A DNA stretch of 64,000 bases from JAPLDB01 sp038206355 (GTDB taxonomy: Bacteria; Bacteroidota; Bacteroidia; AKYH767-A; 2013-40CM-41-45), in the NCBI GenBank assembly GCA_038206355.1, contig JBBRAY010000012.1, forward strand, positions 1-64,000, in the 5' to 3' direction. Shown here piece by piece: positions 1 to 9,337 of the stretch. The translations under genes were made by a program, and so were the position numbers. Position 1 is the stretch's first letter. Each line of letters opens with the position of its first letter. The notes below the pieces were generated by a model. That model made no database searches, had not been told where the DNA came from, and worked only from the letters and a program-made list of their open reading frames with translations.

Positions 1-988
1 CAGCATATTCCTGCATCTTGCTGTTGATGGTGGTGTAAATTTTTAATCCGTCAGTATAAAGATTGTATGGCTTACCGGTGGAGTTATTGGTATGCTGTTT
101 ACACCAGCGAAGCATTTCGCCACGCAGACTTTCCCTGAAATAAGTGGCCACACCAAAATTATGGTCCTCATTCTGATAGTTCAATGCAATAGGCAATGCC
201 TTGATTGAATCGAGTTCAGCGTTTGATAAAAACTTATACTTGTTCATCTGTGCAAGCACGGTATTTCTTCTTTCCAGAGAATGTTTCGGATTGCGGATCG
301 GACTGTAATACGTAGGTGCTTTCAGCAAACCAACGATCACCGCCGACTCCTGCACATTCAGTTCATCAGGTGTTTTGTTAAAAAAGGCTCTCGATGCTGA
401 CTTGATACCGAAGGCATTGCTTCCGAATTCCACCGTGTTCAGGTACATGGCCATGATTTCTTCCTTCGTATAATTTTTTTCCAGTCGGACCGCAATCACC
501 CATTCCTGAAATTTTTGAATCACCCGCTCAGTCTTTGTATGTGGTTGATCATGAAAAAGATTTTTTGCCAGCTGCTGGGTAATCGTACTTCCACCACCCG
601 AACTTTCCTGACGTGCGAAAACTGTTTTGAACAATACCCTGAACAATCCGCGCAAGTCAACGCCGCTGTGCTCTTCAAAACGGATGTCTTCCGTTGCCTT
701 CAGCGCATTGATCAGGTTAGGGGAGAGGTCATAATAATGAATATTGGTTCTGTTCTCAATATAATATTTACCAAGTACAACCTGGTCGCTGCTGATCACT
801 TCGCTGGCCAGATTTGTTTTCGGGTTTTCAAGCTCCTCGAACGTCGGTAGTTTTTCTCCGATATTCCCACTTGCTGCCAGCCATACGAAGCTGACCAATG
901 ATAAAAGTGGTATCAGAAATAAAAGCCACAACGCCCAGACGTACTTGCTGTAACTCTTCTTCTGCTTCTTCTTTGCTTTTCCGGCCAT
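1..988 (-). CDS. Penicillin-binding protein 1A, bifunctional transglycosylase/transpeptidase (N-terminal part, runs off the window)
   Basis: Polymerises lipid II into glycan strands and, in the full protein, crosslinks the peptides; anchored in the inner membrane facing the periplasm. The 329 codons seen begin MAGKAKKKQKKS, a lysine-rich cytoplasmic tail, followed by one membrane anchor (about residues 18-40). The GT51 glycosyltransferase domain follows, with the motifs EDIRFEEHSGVD (catalytic Glu), GGSTITQQLAKN and a YTKEEIMAMYLN helix. The penicillin-binding transpeptidase domain lies beyond base 1 and cannot be judged. The ATG at 988 gives a normal N-terminus. Family assignment is secure; calling it 1A rather than another class A PBP rests on general resemblance. 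Confidence 0.93.
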   Translation of the reverse strand, partial: MAGKAKKKQKKSYSKYVWALWLLFLIPLLSLVSFVWLAASGNIGEKLPTFEELENPKTNLASEVISSDQVVLGKYYIENRTNIHYYDLSPNLINALKATEDIRFEEHSGVDLRGLFRVLFKTVFARQESSGGGSTITQQLAKNLFHDQPHTKTERVIQKFQEWVIAVRLEKNYTKEEIMAMYLNTVEFGSNAFGIKSASRAFFNKTPDELNVQESAVIVGLLKAPTYYSPIRNPKHSLERRNTVLAQMNKYKFLSNAELDSIKALPIALNYQNEDHNFGVATYFRESLRGEMLRWCKQHTNNSTGKPYNLYTDGLKIYTTINSKMQEYA

Positions 989-1228
989 GATTTTAATAAA
1001 TGCTATGTAATTTGCTTTGTGCCCCGTATTGTATCGCCGTTTTTTTCAGTTTCACGACGAAACAATCCTGCAACGATTCGTGTTAGTCAATGCGATAAAA
1101 GTAGAAAATTTTATAGGCGCAATTCCGTGGGGTACATTAACTCTTATCAACGAAAATTATTTTTATTGAGACCTGGCTTTTGGAAGTCTAGACTTAGGCT
1201 AGTCGCACTAAAAGCTATAGGCGAATTT

Positions 1229-1253
1229 ATCCCGAGAGTGTAGCGAGCGGGAT
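1229..1253. repeat. Short inverted repeat of the ATCCCG...CGGGAT type
   Basis: ATCCCG (1229-1234) and CGGGAT (1248-1253) flank GAGTGTAGCGAG-like sequence in the spacer between the PBP gene and the next + strand gene. It resembles the dispersed intergenic palindromes seen again near 37134 and 37374. Apart from this, I see no gene in 989-1316. Confidence 0.4.
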
Positions 1254-1316
1254 CTCTTAAATACCGGGACAGGACTCAATTAGAGCTTGGTTTTTTATTG
1301 TAACTTTATAACCTCC

Positions 1317-1916
1317 ATGAAATTATTAATCTCTTTATGTCTGTTTTTCACAGGAATTACCTGTTCATTTGCTCAGAATGAAGACCTCCTGCTGCAGTTC
1401 AGCGCCGTACAGGTCGGGAATAAGGTGCAGTTGAACTTTACCATTAAGGCCGGCAATACCTGCAACGGAATCGTAATCTACAGCTCCACTGATTCAACAA
1501 ACCTGACTGAGATCGGCGACATCCAGGGCATTTGCGGAAGCAGCGACCGCAATGAATCTTATACTTATATTCATCATTCTCCTGCAAAGAACACCACCAA
1601 TTTTTACCGTCTTCAACTTGGCGTTCTGGGTTATACTTACATCACCCGCCTGTTTTTTATTCAGCCTGAAGGAAACAGCGCCCTCCTTTTCCCGCATCCG
1701 CTTACCGGTGAATCCGTCATCAGATTTTTAAACGCATCCAATGAAGCAGTAAAGCTGACCATTTATGACATCGATGGAAAAGTGATTTATGAAAGCAATA
1801 CAATTCATGGAAATTCATTTGGTCTCTCTAAGGAGGACTTTGGACCCGGGTTGTATCTTTATTCCATTGACAGTGATAAACGCCGGTTGTTTAGGGGGAA
1901 GTTTGTTGTGCTGTAA
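1317..1916 (+). CDS. Secreted protein with probable type IX sorting domain, function unknown
   Basis: 199 residues from the ATG at 1317. An upstream in-frame ATG at 1287 would put ten extra residues before the signal peptide, so it is less likely. MKLLISLCLFFTGITCSFAQ is a clear signal peptide with cleavage after AQ. The middle (about 25-120) looks like a beta-sandwich of the fibronectin or jelly-roll sort (QVGNKVQLNFTIKAG) and contains two cysteines. The last 80 residues have the type A sorting layout: a proline-containing start (FPHPLTGESVIRF), LTIYDIDGKVIYE, then GPGLYLYSID and the terminal FRGKFVVL. Export across the outer membrane by the type IX system is inferred from this. No enzymatic motif is visible. 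Confidence 0.75.
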   Translation: MKLLISLCLFFTGITCSFAQNEDLLLQFSAVQVGNKVQLNFTIKAGNTCNGIVIYSSTDSTNLTEIGDIQGICGSSDRNESYTYIHHSPAKNTTNFYRLQLGVLGYTYITRLFFIQPEGNSALLFPHPLTGESVIRFLNASNEAVKLTIYDIDGKVIYESNTIHGNSFGLSKEDFGPGLYLYSIDSDKRRLFRGKFVVL

Positions 1917-1944
1917 CGGATGGTGTATTATTCTTTTCTTCGGC

Positions 1945-1952
1945 TAACTTTG
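1945..1952 (+). promoter_or_regulatory. Candidate -7 promoter element of gpsA
   Basis: TAACTTTG matches the Bacteroidota -7 consensus TAnnTTTG and lies 19 bases before the gpsA ATG. No good -33 TTG was found at the usual spacing, so this is a weak call. Confidence 0.35.
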
Positions 1953-1971
1953 GGCCCTCACCGCAACACAA

Positions 1972-2991
1972 ATGAATCCTCAACCACAGATAGCTGTAAT
2001 CGGTGGCGGTAGCTGGGCCACTGCCATTGTAAAAATATTATCCTCCGGAATGCCCGATGGGAAACCGGGTACAGACAAAATAAACTGGTGGGTACGCTCG
2101 GCAGAGACGGTAGAATTTATTAAAAAGTATAAACACAATCCGAACTATCTTAGTGATGCAGAAGTAAACCTTGAAAAGGTCAACATAAATAACGACCTTA
2201 AAAAATCAATCGCTGATTCCGGCATTGTTATACTTGCTGTTCCTTCTGCTTTTCTGAAAGCAACCATTGAAGAACTTACTGCTGACGACTTCAAAGACAA
2301 GGTGGTTTTTTCTGCGATCAAAGGAATTGTTCCTGATGAATTATTGATCGTGGGAGAATTCATGCAGCAAAAATTTGAAGTTCCGATCGGCAACATTGGT
2401 GTTATCACAGGGCCTTGTCATGCCGAAGAAGTTGCCATGGAACGGTTGAGTTACCTCACCATTGCCTGTCAGACGGCAAGTAATGCAAAGTTAATGGCCG
2501 ATAGAATGAACTGCCGCTATATTAAAACGACGGTGAGCGACGATATTTATGGTACGGAATATTCAGCAGTTCTGAAAAACGTAGTCGCCATTGCCAGCGG
2601 TATTTGTCATGGCGTAGGATACGGTGATAATTTTCAGGCCGTCCTCATCAGCAATGCCATCCAGGAAATAAAAAGATTTGTTGATGCTGTTCATCCGATC
2701 AAGAGAGATATCAGTGATTCCGCTTATCTCGGCGATCTGCTTGTAACAGCGTACTCGTCATTTTCGAGAAACAGAATGTTTGGTACCATGGTCGGAAAAG
2801 GCTACTCTGTAAAATTCGCTCAACTGGAAATGAATATGATTGCCGAAGGATATTATGCCACGCGATGCATTCATGAAATAAATAAAAAGCACAATATTAA
2901 TATGCCGATTACCGGTGCTGTTTATCGTGTGTTGTATGAAAAGATTTCTCCGCGGATTGAGATGCGTTTACTTGCAGATCAGTTAAGCTAA
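1972..2991 (+). CDS. gpsA: Glycerol-3-phosphate dehydrogenase [NAD(P)+]
   Basis: Reduces dihydroxyacetone phosphate to sn-glycerol 3-phosphate, the backbone for phospholipid synthesis; cytoplasmic. The 339 residues start with the Rossmann motif IAVIGGGSWATAIVK (about 7-21). SAIKGI and TGPCHAEEVA follow, the latter being the family SGPSHAEE-type loop. The C-terminal helical domain carries VLKNVVAIASGICHGVGYGDN and GDLLVTAYSSFSRNR, which hold the conserved lysine and the substrate-binding Arg-Asn pair. Length is normal. It is followed 30 bases later by the AlkD-like gene on the same strand and is probably co-transcribed with it. Confidence 0.95.
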   Translation: MNPQPQIAVIGGGSWATAIVKILSSGMPDGKPGTDKINWWVRSAETVEFIKKYKHNPNYLSDAEVNLEKVNINNDLKKSIADSGIVILAVPSAFLKATIEELTADDFKDKVVFSAIKGIVPDELLIVGEFMQQKFEVPIGNIGVITGPCHAEEVAMERLSYLTIACQTASNAKLMADRMNCRYIKTTVSDDIYGTEYSAVLKNVVAIASGICHGVGYGDNFQAVLISNAIQEIKRFVDAVHPIKRDISDSAYLGDLLVTAYSSFSRNRMFGTMVGKGYSVKFAQLEMNMIAEGYYATRCIHEINKKHNINMPITGAVYRVLYEKISPRIEMRLLADQLS

Positions 2992-3021
2992 ATCCGGCAG
3001 TATTATTCTTTATCAGAACAG

Positions 3022-3711
3022 ATGAACACTGAGGACGTATTAATCGAATTGAAAAAATTAGCTTCAGGAAAATCCCTTGCAGCACAGGAATATTTTGGCA
3101 TTGCCGCAGAAAACCGCCTGGGACTCACTGTTCCTCAGATGCGGACGATAGCAAAAAAAATCGGTACCAACCACGAACTTGCACTGCAACTCTGGAAAAC
3201 AAAAATTCATGAAGCGCGGCACATTGCTTCCATGATTACCGATCCTAAGCAATCAACTGAAAAGATGATGGAGCAATGGCTGAAGGATTTTAATTCATGG
3301 GATATTGTTGATGGTTGTTGCTCATCTGTTTTCAGAAAAACACCGATTGCTTATGACAAAGCAATGGAATGGACAACAAGAGAAAAAGAATTTGAAAAAC
3401 GTGCCGGCTTTACGTTGATGGCGCAGCTTGCAGTCCACGATAAAAAAGCAGCAGATAAAATGATGGAGCAGTTTTTTGAACCCATCATCGGAGAATCAGC
3501 AGACGCAAGAAATTTCGTCCGCAAGGCAAACAACTGGGCCCTGCGGCAAATCGGAAAAAGAAATGAACGCTTGTGTAAAAAAGCAATCCATGTTGCAAAA
3601 GAAATTCAGATAAAAAATGATCCCTCTTCCAAATGGATTGCTGCTGATGCTTTACGGGAACTGGAGAAATATCTGAAAGAAGGAAAAATAAAAAATTACG
3701 GAACAGAATAA
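3022..3711 (+). CDS. AlkD-like DNA alkylation repair glycosylase (HEAT-like repeats)
   Basis: 229 all-helical residues of the DNA alkylation repair family (PF08713), which excises N3- and N7-alkylated purines by sensing backbone damage rather than flipping the base. NSWDIVDGCC (92-101) holds the Trp/Asp pair equivalent to the DNA-contacting tryptophan and catalytic aspartate of Bacillus AlkD, with the same four-residue spacing (W93, D97). A second conserved tryptophan is in SSKWIAADALREL near the C-terminus. It follows gpsA by 30 bases and ends six bases before the convergent sucA stop. Family membership is solid; the substrate is inferred. Confidence 0.85.
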   Translation: MNTEDVLIELKKLASGKSLAAQEYFGIAAENRLGLTVPQMRTIAKKIGTNHELALQLWKTKIHEARHIASMITDPKQSTEKMMEQWLKDFNSWDIVDGCCSSVFRKTPIAYDKAMEWTTREKEFEKRAGFTLMAQLAVHDKKAADKMMEQFFEPIIGESADARNFVRKANNWALRQIGKRNERLCKKAIHVAKEIQIKNDPSSKWIAADALRELEKYLKEGKIKNYGTE

Positions 3712-3717
3712 GGTCCG

Positions 3718-6432
3718 CTATTTTTGAAATGCTTTTTCAATAAGCTCCTTTTGCTCCCTGTCATGCGCATGGTGCGAACCCGTGGCCGGACTTGCGCTTT
3801 CCTCTCTTGAAATTAATTTTAAGGAAATGCCTTTTACCGTGCGCAGCAAATAGCTCCATGCACCCATGTTCTCGGGTTCTTCCTGAATCCAAATCCTGTC
3901 TTTTGCCTTTTTATATTTGGCAGTGAGTGCTTCAAATTGTTTTGCAGGAAACGGATATAATTGCTCCAGTCGTACGAGCGCAACATCATTGACTTGATTC
4001 TTTTCCTGATACTCAAGCAATTCATAATATATTTTTCCGGAACAGAGAACTACTTTTTTAACAACATCTGCTTTTACGTTTTCATCGTCAATGATTTCCA
4101 TGAATCTTCCTCCGGATAAATCATCAACAGTAGAAATGCACCTTGGATGACGCAACAAACTTTTTGGCGTAAGTACCACCAGCGGTTTTCTGAATTCTCT
4201 TTTCAGTTGCCTGCGCATCACGTGGAAAAAATTAGCGGGCGTAGTGCAGTTAACCACCTGGATGTTCAACTCAGCTGATGCAGATAAAAACCGTTCAAGT
4301 CTTGCGCTACTGTGCTCTGCACCCTGTCCTTCGAATCCATGTGGCAGCAGTAATACCAGTCCATTCATCCGGCTCCATTTATCTTCAGCACTTGTGAGAT
4401 ATTGATCAATGATGATTTGAGCGCCATTCATGAAGTCGCCAAACTGTGCTTCCCATATCACCAGTGAATTGGGCGACGAGAGACAATAGCCATATTCAAA
4501 ACCCAGTACAGCATATTCACTCAGTAAAGAATTATAAATCTGAAACGGCGCCTGATTTTCAGAAATGTGATTTAACGGAGTGTATTGCTCCTCGCTTTCT
4601 TCCAAATTCACCACTGCATGCCGATGAGAGAATGTCCCGCGTTGAACATCCTGTCCGCTGAAACGCACGGGGAAGTTTTCATTCAGTAATGTTCCGTAAG
4701 CCAGCAATTCTCCCATAGCCCAGTCCACTTTGTTGGCTTTAAGATTGGCGATTCTCTCATTAAATAAACGAACAGACTTAGTGAAGAATTTTTTATCAGC
4801 AGGAAGGGTAGTAATTTTCTCCCCAATGAAGTGAATATCTTTTTTGGAAACGCCCGTAGCCGGCGAACTTTCAAAATCTTTTTCAGTAGCAAGGCGCAAT
4901 CCTTTCCAAGAGCCCTCAAGGTATGTTGATACTTCTGTTTGCTTTTTCTGTTTTGCCAGGTCAAGATTATTCTGGAGTAAATCTTTAAACGATTTTTCCA
5001 TTTCTTTTACCAGACTTGCATGCACTTCTCCTTCGTTCAACAACTTCTCATTGTAAATCTCTCTTGCATTCGGATGTGCAGCGATGGCTTTATACAATAA
5101 CGGCTGGGTAAACCGCGGCTCGTCTCCTTCATTGTGACCGTATTTCCTGAATCCGAGAATATCCACAAAAACATCCCTATGAAATTTCTGACGGAATTCC
5201 ATCGCAAGCTCAATCGTATATACCAGCGCCTCTACATCATCTGCGTTGACATGAAACACCGGAGACAATGTCACTTTTGCGACGTCAGTACAATAAGTGG
5301 ATGAACGTCCATCCATGTAGTTGGTTGTAAATCCAATCTGGTTGTTGATGACAAGGTGAATAGTTCCGCCTGTACGGAAACCTTTTAATTGCGACATCTG
5401 AATCACTTCATACACGACGCCTTGACCGGCAATCGCTGCATCTCCATGAATAAGGATTGGCGCAATCATGTTTTCATTTCCGCCTGGCGTATTCTCGATT
5501 TTAGCACGCACTATTCCCTGCACAACGGGATCAACAGCTTCGAGGTGAGACGGATTGGGAGCGACACTAAGGTGAACTTTTTTTCCTGATGTCGTTTCTA
5601 CATTGCTCGAAAAACCAAGATGGTATTTAACGTCTCCCGCAAAAGTCATCTGGTCGTATTCCAGTCCTTCAAATTCAGTAAATATTTCTTCATAAGATTT
5701 GCCGAGTGTATTGGCAAGCACATTCAGTCGTCCGCGGTGCGCCATACCGATTACAAATTCTTTAATCCCGCGATCAGCACCCCTTTCAATAATTGCATCC
5801 AGAGCCGGGATCAGTGTTTCACATCCTTCAAGAGAAAATCTTTTCTGTCCGGTAAATTTGGTATGAACGAAATTTTCAAATGCAACGGCTTCATTCAGTT
5901 TTTCAAGAATTCTTTTTTTCTCTTCAACAGAAAACGAACGCGCATTTCGACTGCCTTCCATTTTTTTCTCCAACCAGTCAATAATCTCCGGCGTCCTGAT
6001 GTATTTATATTCAGCGCCAACAGATTTACAGTACGTTCCTTCTAGGTGGGCTATGATATCTTTGAGTTTCGCGGGACCAATTCCGATTTCTGTTCCGGCC
6101 TGAAAAACCATTTCAAGATCCTGTTCATTCAAACCGAAGTTTTCAATGGCCAGGGTCGGAGAATATTTCCTGCGTTCACGAACGGGATTGGTGTCAGTAA
6201 ATAAATGACCACGGTTTCTGTAGCCATTCTCCAGATTCAGCACCTTGAATTCTTTCCTGAGCTGATCAGGAATAGTACCCTTTGATTCCCCGAATGACGT
6301 ACGCGCAAATTCAAACCCTTCAAAAAAATCACGCCAGCTTGCCTCAACACTCTCAGGATCAGACATAAATTGCGTGTACAGGTTTTCAATTTCACCTGGA
6401 TCCACACTACCGAGAAAAGAAAATTTATTCAT
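3718..6432 (-). CDS. sucA: 2-oxoglutarate dehydrogenase E1 component
   Basis: Thiamine-diphosphate-dependent decarboxylase of the citric-acid cycle; passes the succinyl group to the lipoyl domain of E2. The 904 residues start with the E2-binding N-terminal segment (FSFLGSVDPGEIENLYTQF). GMAHRGRLNVLANTLGK follows, then the thiamine/Mg region (GDAAIAGQGVVYEV through NNQIGFTTN), and the transketolase C-terminal half with RGTFSHRHAV, FEYGYCLS and LLPHGFEGQGAEHSSAR. Length is normal for the family. The usual partner sucB is not next to it: the downstream neighbour is the convergent AlkD gene six bases away, so E2 must be encoded elsewhere. lipB at 10.5 kb makes the lipoyl precursor that E2 needs. 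Confidence 0.96.
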   Translation of the reverse strand: MNKFSFLGSVDPGEIENLYTQFMSDPESVEASWRDFFEGFEFARTSFGESKGTIPDQLRKEFKVLNLENGYRNRGHLFTDTNPVRERRKYSPTLAIENFGLNEQDLEMVFQAGTEIGIGPAKLKDIIAHLEGTYCKSVGAEYKYIRTPEIIDWLEKKMEGSRNARSFSVEEKKRILEKLNEAVAFENFVHTKFTGQKRFSLEGCETLIPALDAIIERGADRGIKEFVIGMAHRGRLNVLANTLGKSYEEIFTEFEGLEYDQMTFAGDVKYHLGFSSNVETTSGKKVHLSVAPNPSHLEAVDPVVQGIVRAKIENTPGGNENMIAPILIHGDAAIAGQGVVYEVIQMSQLKGFRTGGTIHLVINNQIGFTTNYMDGRSSTYCTDVAKVTLSPVFHVNADDVEALVYTIELAMEFRQKFHRDVFVDILGFRKYGHNEGDEPRFTQPLLYKAIAAHPNAREIYNEKLLNEGEVHASLVKEMEKSFKDLLQNNLDLAKQKKQTEVSTYLEGSWKGLRLATEKDFESSPATGVSKKDIHFIGEKITTLPADKKFFTKSVRLFNERIANLKANKVDWAMGELLAYGTLLNENFPVRFSGQDVQRGTFSHRHAVVNLEESEEQYTPLNHISENQAPFQIYNSLLSEYAVLGFEYGYCLSSPNSLVIWEAQFGDFMNGAQIIIDQYLTSAEDKWSRMNGLVLLLPHGFEGQGAEHSSARLERFLSASAELNIQVVNCTTPANFFHVMRRQLKREFRKPLVVLTPKSLLRHPRCISTVDDLSGGRFMEIIDDENVKADVVKKVVLCSGKIYYELLEYQEKNQVNDVALVRLEQLYPFPAKQFEALTAKYKKAKDRIWIQEEPENMGAWSYLLRTVKGISLKLISREESASPATGSHHAHDREQKELIEKAFQK

Positions 6433-6650
6433 CGATGCCTTATTAAACGGCGAAGTTACGGGTAATTTTTTGCAGTGTTTCTGCTAATAATATTAAGTAA
6501 TTTTTCAGTTAAAATTTCAGGATAATCCATTATAAATAAAGGGTACCCTGGACGTCATATTTTTTTTCAGAACTAAAAATGCGGAAGGCGAAAATTACTA
6601 ATCATAGAATTATTATTCCATTCTGCCACCTACATTATTTATCAACTGTC

Positions 6651-6681
6651 ATTCCTCTCTCGCTTTAAGCGAGAGAGGAAT
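6651..6681. repeat. 31-bp perfect palindrome
   Basis: Arms ATTCCTCTCTCGCTT (6651-6665) and AAGCGAGAGAGGAAT (6667-6681) are exact reverse complements around one base. It is not followed by a T-run on either strand, so it is not an ordinary terminator. With a single central base it would form a cruciform in DNA, or an RNA hairpin after opening a few pairs. Confidence 0.6.
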
Positions 6682-6727
6682 CCCTCAAGCTGAACCACAA
6701 TATTTAAACAGCTTTGAAGGAATCAAA

Positions 6728-6898
6728 ATGATAGATACAAATTCATTATTTACCTGGCACCATCGACGAAAAGTCTGGCGCAATACCATCCCGCCTGATC
6801 AGACTTATAACCTTGTCCCGTGGGGACTACCGCTTGGTAAAAAAAAGACCCGGATTATTTCCGGAACCCTGAAAGGGGTTCAATATACCGGAATATGA
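6728..6898 (+). CDS. Possible small ORF, 56 residues, unrecognised
   Basis: ATG at 6728 with an AGGAA-like stretch about ten bases upstream; reads MIDTNSLFTWHHRRKVW... and ends in ...GVQYTGI at 6898. The product is basic, has no signal peptide or membrane segment, and has no family I recognise. It sits immediately after the 31-bp palindrome. It may be a chance ORF or the remnant of a longer gene. Confidence 0.2.
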   Translation: MIDTNSLFTWHHRRKVWRNTIPPDQTYNLVPWGLPLGKKKTRIISGTLKGVQYTGI

Positions 6899-6952
6899 TC
6901 CGGAGAATGGATTAAAAAAGGTCACAAGAGTTTACACCGGATAATTGTAATG

Positions 6953-7894
6953 TTAGTAGTTTAATACCATCGAAGCAAAATCACTAACAACTCCATCCCG
7001 TCTTAGTAACGTATCCATCATCATAATAAAGCTACTCGCACCCTTTTTATTCATATGGTCGGCATCACGAAACTGACTGTCATCCATCGAATCAATATTC
7101 GTGAGATTATAATAGGGAATATTTTCTTCTTTAGTAATACCGGAAATCAAACCACTTCCTTCCGACGTATTCACTGAATTTTTATTCCGGTTATAGCAAT
7201 TTGATTTTGGAAGTGAAACCACAACCACCCTGATCCCTTTGCTGATGGCGTCATTCAGCATCTCAATGAAAAGAGAACTGTTTTCATCGTAGAGATTTTT
7301 CCTGAACCTTTTTTCTGTAAGCTCAATAGATCTGTTCAGGCAATTTGCAGGTGATAGCGGATCTTTTTGCAAGAATAATTCTTCTTCTTCTTTTTTCTTT
7401 TGGTAAGCAGAAGAAAATAAAAATGAAAAGTCCCGGTTGGACCGCATAAAATTGCTTTTTGCCATTAGGGCTGAAGAAAAAGATTGCTCATACAACGTAT
7501 CGGTGTACCTGTACAGCATCCTGTCAACGTATAAAAAATTGGAAGTCTTTAAATTATTGCCCAGGCAGTATTCATCAGCACTGATTACCATCAGCTTTAG
7601 GTTTTTCATCTGATAGGCGTATTTAATAGTCAGGTTGCGCATCTGAAATATATCCAGGCCGCCAAGACCGAGTAATGAAATCCTGTCGCCTGTCCGGTCT
7701 TTCAAGCCTTCATATACAGCAATCATGTGTGAGTTCCCAACGAGCAGTACTTCCGCATTTTCAGATGAGGTAAAAAAGTCACTCATCATCTCATCCGCTT
7801 TTGTCTGATAGCTGCTGTACTTTTTTTCAAGCATAATAATCACAAGAGTGAATATTGTACAAACAACAAGTATTTCTATGTATAGCCGCCTCAT
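6953..7894 (-). CDS. Membrane-anchored SGNH-fold protein partner of the adjacent MBOAT acyltransferase
   Basis: 313 residues. One N-terminal membrane segment (about 5-22) is followed by a periplasmic domain. VLLVGNSHM (49-57) places a serine (S55) in the position of the SGNH nucleophile block, and RDADHMNKKG places an Asp and His (D277, H280) as the block V catalytic pair. This matches the AlgJ/AlgX/DltD-like layout in which an SGNH protein completes acyl transfer started by an MBOAT protein. The ATG follows the MBOAT stop codon with no gap (TAAATG), indicating translational coupling. Transfer of an acetyl or other acyl group to a surface polysaccharide is inferred from the pair; the acceptor cannot be told. 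Confidence 0.65.
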   Translation of the reverse strand: MRRLYIEILVVCTIFTLVIIMLEKKYSSYQTKADEMMSDFFTSSENAEVLLVGNSHMIAVYEGLKDRTGDRISLLGLGGLDIFQMRNLTIKYAYQMKNLKLMVISADEYCLGNNLKTSNFLYVDRMLYRYTDTLYEQSFSSALMAKSNFMRSNRDFSFLFSSAYQKKKEEEELFLQKDPLSPANCLNRSIELTEKRFRKNLYDENSSLFIEMLNDAISKGIRVVVVSLPKSNCYNRNKNSVNTSEGSGLISGITKEENIPYYNLTNIDSMDDSQFRDADHMNKKGASSFIMMMDTLLRRDGVVSDFASMVLNY

Positions 7895-9304
7895 TTAAAA
7901 TTGAAAATAAATAAATGACTGCTCTTCAAATATTCCGAGAAACAACAACCCGCAGAGTAAAAGGAAATTGATTATGTATGCCGGTTTAATAAAACCTGAA
8001 TTCATTCCCATAAATTTTTTATCATGTCCCCTGTATTGCAACCACTCCACAAAAAGCAGTAAAATTATTGAGCCCACGGAAATGATGAATGCCTGAGCTG
8101 ATACATTGGGAAGAGAAAGGAACCCGCCGCCCTTTGTGTTTAATAGATTGCTGAAAATATAGATCGCATCCGCCATGGTATTGGCACGAAAAAATATCCA
8201 TGCGATGGTGACAAAAATGAAAATAAGAAAAGGCCTGATGATATGCTTTGAAGAAATAGCATTGAATGATATCCTTTCAATAATCAGATAAATACCGTGT
8301 AGCATCCCCCATACCAGAAATGTAAGCGATGCTCCATGCCACAATCCGCTCACATTAAAAACGATAAGGATGACAAGTATCCATCTTGTAAGTCCAAGCC
8401 TGTTTCCGCCAAGCGGGATATACATGTAATCGCGAAACCACGATGATAGTGAGATGTGCCACCGCGACCAGAATTCCCGAAAGGAAAATGAGAAATACGG
8501 GAACCTGAAATTTTCCACCATCGTGAATCCCATGATTGACGCAGCCCCCAATGCAATGTCGCAATAGCCGGAAAAATCACAATATATCTGGATAGCGAAA
8601 AAAACCGTCGCAATAATTAATGGCATACCGTGAAATGCAGTGGGGTTATTGTACACGGCATCAACAATAACAGATAACCTGTCGGCGATCACCACTTTTT
8701 TAAACAGACCCCACAACATCCGCCTTAATCCTTTGCTGATGCGGTTATATTCTGCCTCATGAACAACATGAAACTGCGGTAACATATGCTGCGGACGTTC
8801 GATGGGTCCTGCAACAAGCTGAGGATAAAACATGACATACAATGCAAATATTCCTGCATGTCTTTCTGCTTTGTAATTGCCACGATAGACTTCAATTGTA
8901 TAACTCATCGACTGAAAAGTATGAAAGCTGAGTCCGATGGGCAGTAGAATAGAAAGTACCGGCATTACTTTTTCAGTTGCTGAATCGGAAAATATTCCTG
9001 TTAAAATTTCATTCGTAAATCCATAGTATTTGAAAAATCCAAGCAAGCTGACATTAACAACGATACTTGCTATCAAAAATATTTTTTTCCGGCTTTGGAT
9101 TTTTGTTTTTTCAATCTGAATGGCAGAAACATAATCCACCAGTATTACAAAGGCGAGGATCAGAATATATACCGGTCTGAAGAACATGTAAAAAAAACAA
9201 CTGGCAGCAAGTAACCACGACCACCGATACTGATGTTTCAGCAGAAAATAGCCGATGGTTACAATCGGAAAAAAAATAAGAAAGGATATGGAATTAAAAA
9301 GCAT
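7895..9304 (-). CDS. MBOAT-family O-acyltransferase (AlgI-like)
   Basis: 469-residue polytopic inner-membrane protein that carries acyl groups across the membrane for O-acylation of an exported glycan. Family motifs in order: VAGPIERPQHMLPQF, DFSGYCDIALGAASIMGF, FREFWSRWHISLSSWFRDY, YIPLGGNR and VSGLWHGASLTFLVWGMLHG, the last containing the MBOAT catalytic histidine. Length is typical of AlgI homologues. It is directly followed by the SGNH gene, with the stop and start abutting. A beta-lactamase-fold hydrolase gene lies 33 bases upstream on the same strand and may belong to the same transcript. Confidence 0.9.
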   Translation of the reverse strand: MLFNSISFLIFFPIVTIGYFLLKHQYRWSWLLAASCFFYMFFRPVYILILAFVILVDYVSAIQIEKTKIQSRKKIFLIASIVVNVSLLGFFKYYGFTNEILTGIFSDSATEKVMPVLSILLPIGLSFHTFQSMSYTIEVYRGNYKAERHAGIFALYVMFYPQLVAGPIERPQHMLPQFHVVHEAEYNRISKGLRRMLWGLFKKVVIADRLSVIVDAVYNNPTAFHGMPLIIATVFFAIQIYCDFSGYCDIALGAASIMGFTMVENFRFPYFSFSFREFWSRWHISLSSWFRDYMYIPLGGNRLGLTRWILVILIVFNVSGLWHGASLTFLVWGMLHGIYLIIERISFNAISSKHIIRPFLIFIFVTIAWIFFRANTMADAIYIFSNLLNTKGGGFLSLPNVSAQAFIISVGSIILLLFVEWLQYRGHDKKFMGMNSGFIKPAYIINFLLLCGLLFLGIFEEQSFIYFQF

Positions 9305-9337
9305 CGTGTTTCCCCTGATTTCTCAAACCGAAATCCT

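Larger units (their letters stand above)
6433..6952. other. 520-base intergenic region with one strong palindrome and one doubtful small ORF
   Basis: Lies upstream of sucA and downstream of the SGNH gene. Contents I can support are the palindrome at 6651-6681 and the 56-codon ORF at 6728-6898, both listed separately. Nothing else is recognisable on either strand. Confidence 0.5.

Noticed and set aside
1019..1243. 74-codon reading frame after the PBP gene
   Set aside because: Arg/Ser-rich with no start signal, and it runs across the intergenic palindrome near 1229.
5620..6045. 141-codon frame opposite sucA
   Set aside because: Lies antisense inside the conserved E1 coding sequence; a shadow frame.
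3718..6432. Frameshift or missing segment in sucA because sucB is not adjacent
   Set aside because: The E1 frame is complete with normal length and motifs; only gene order is unusual, and E2 encoded elsewhere is common.
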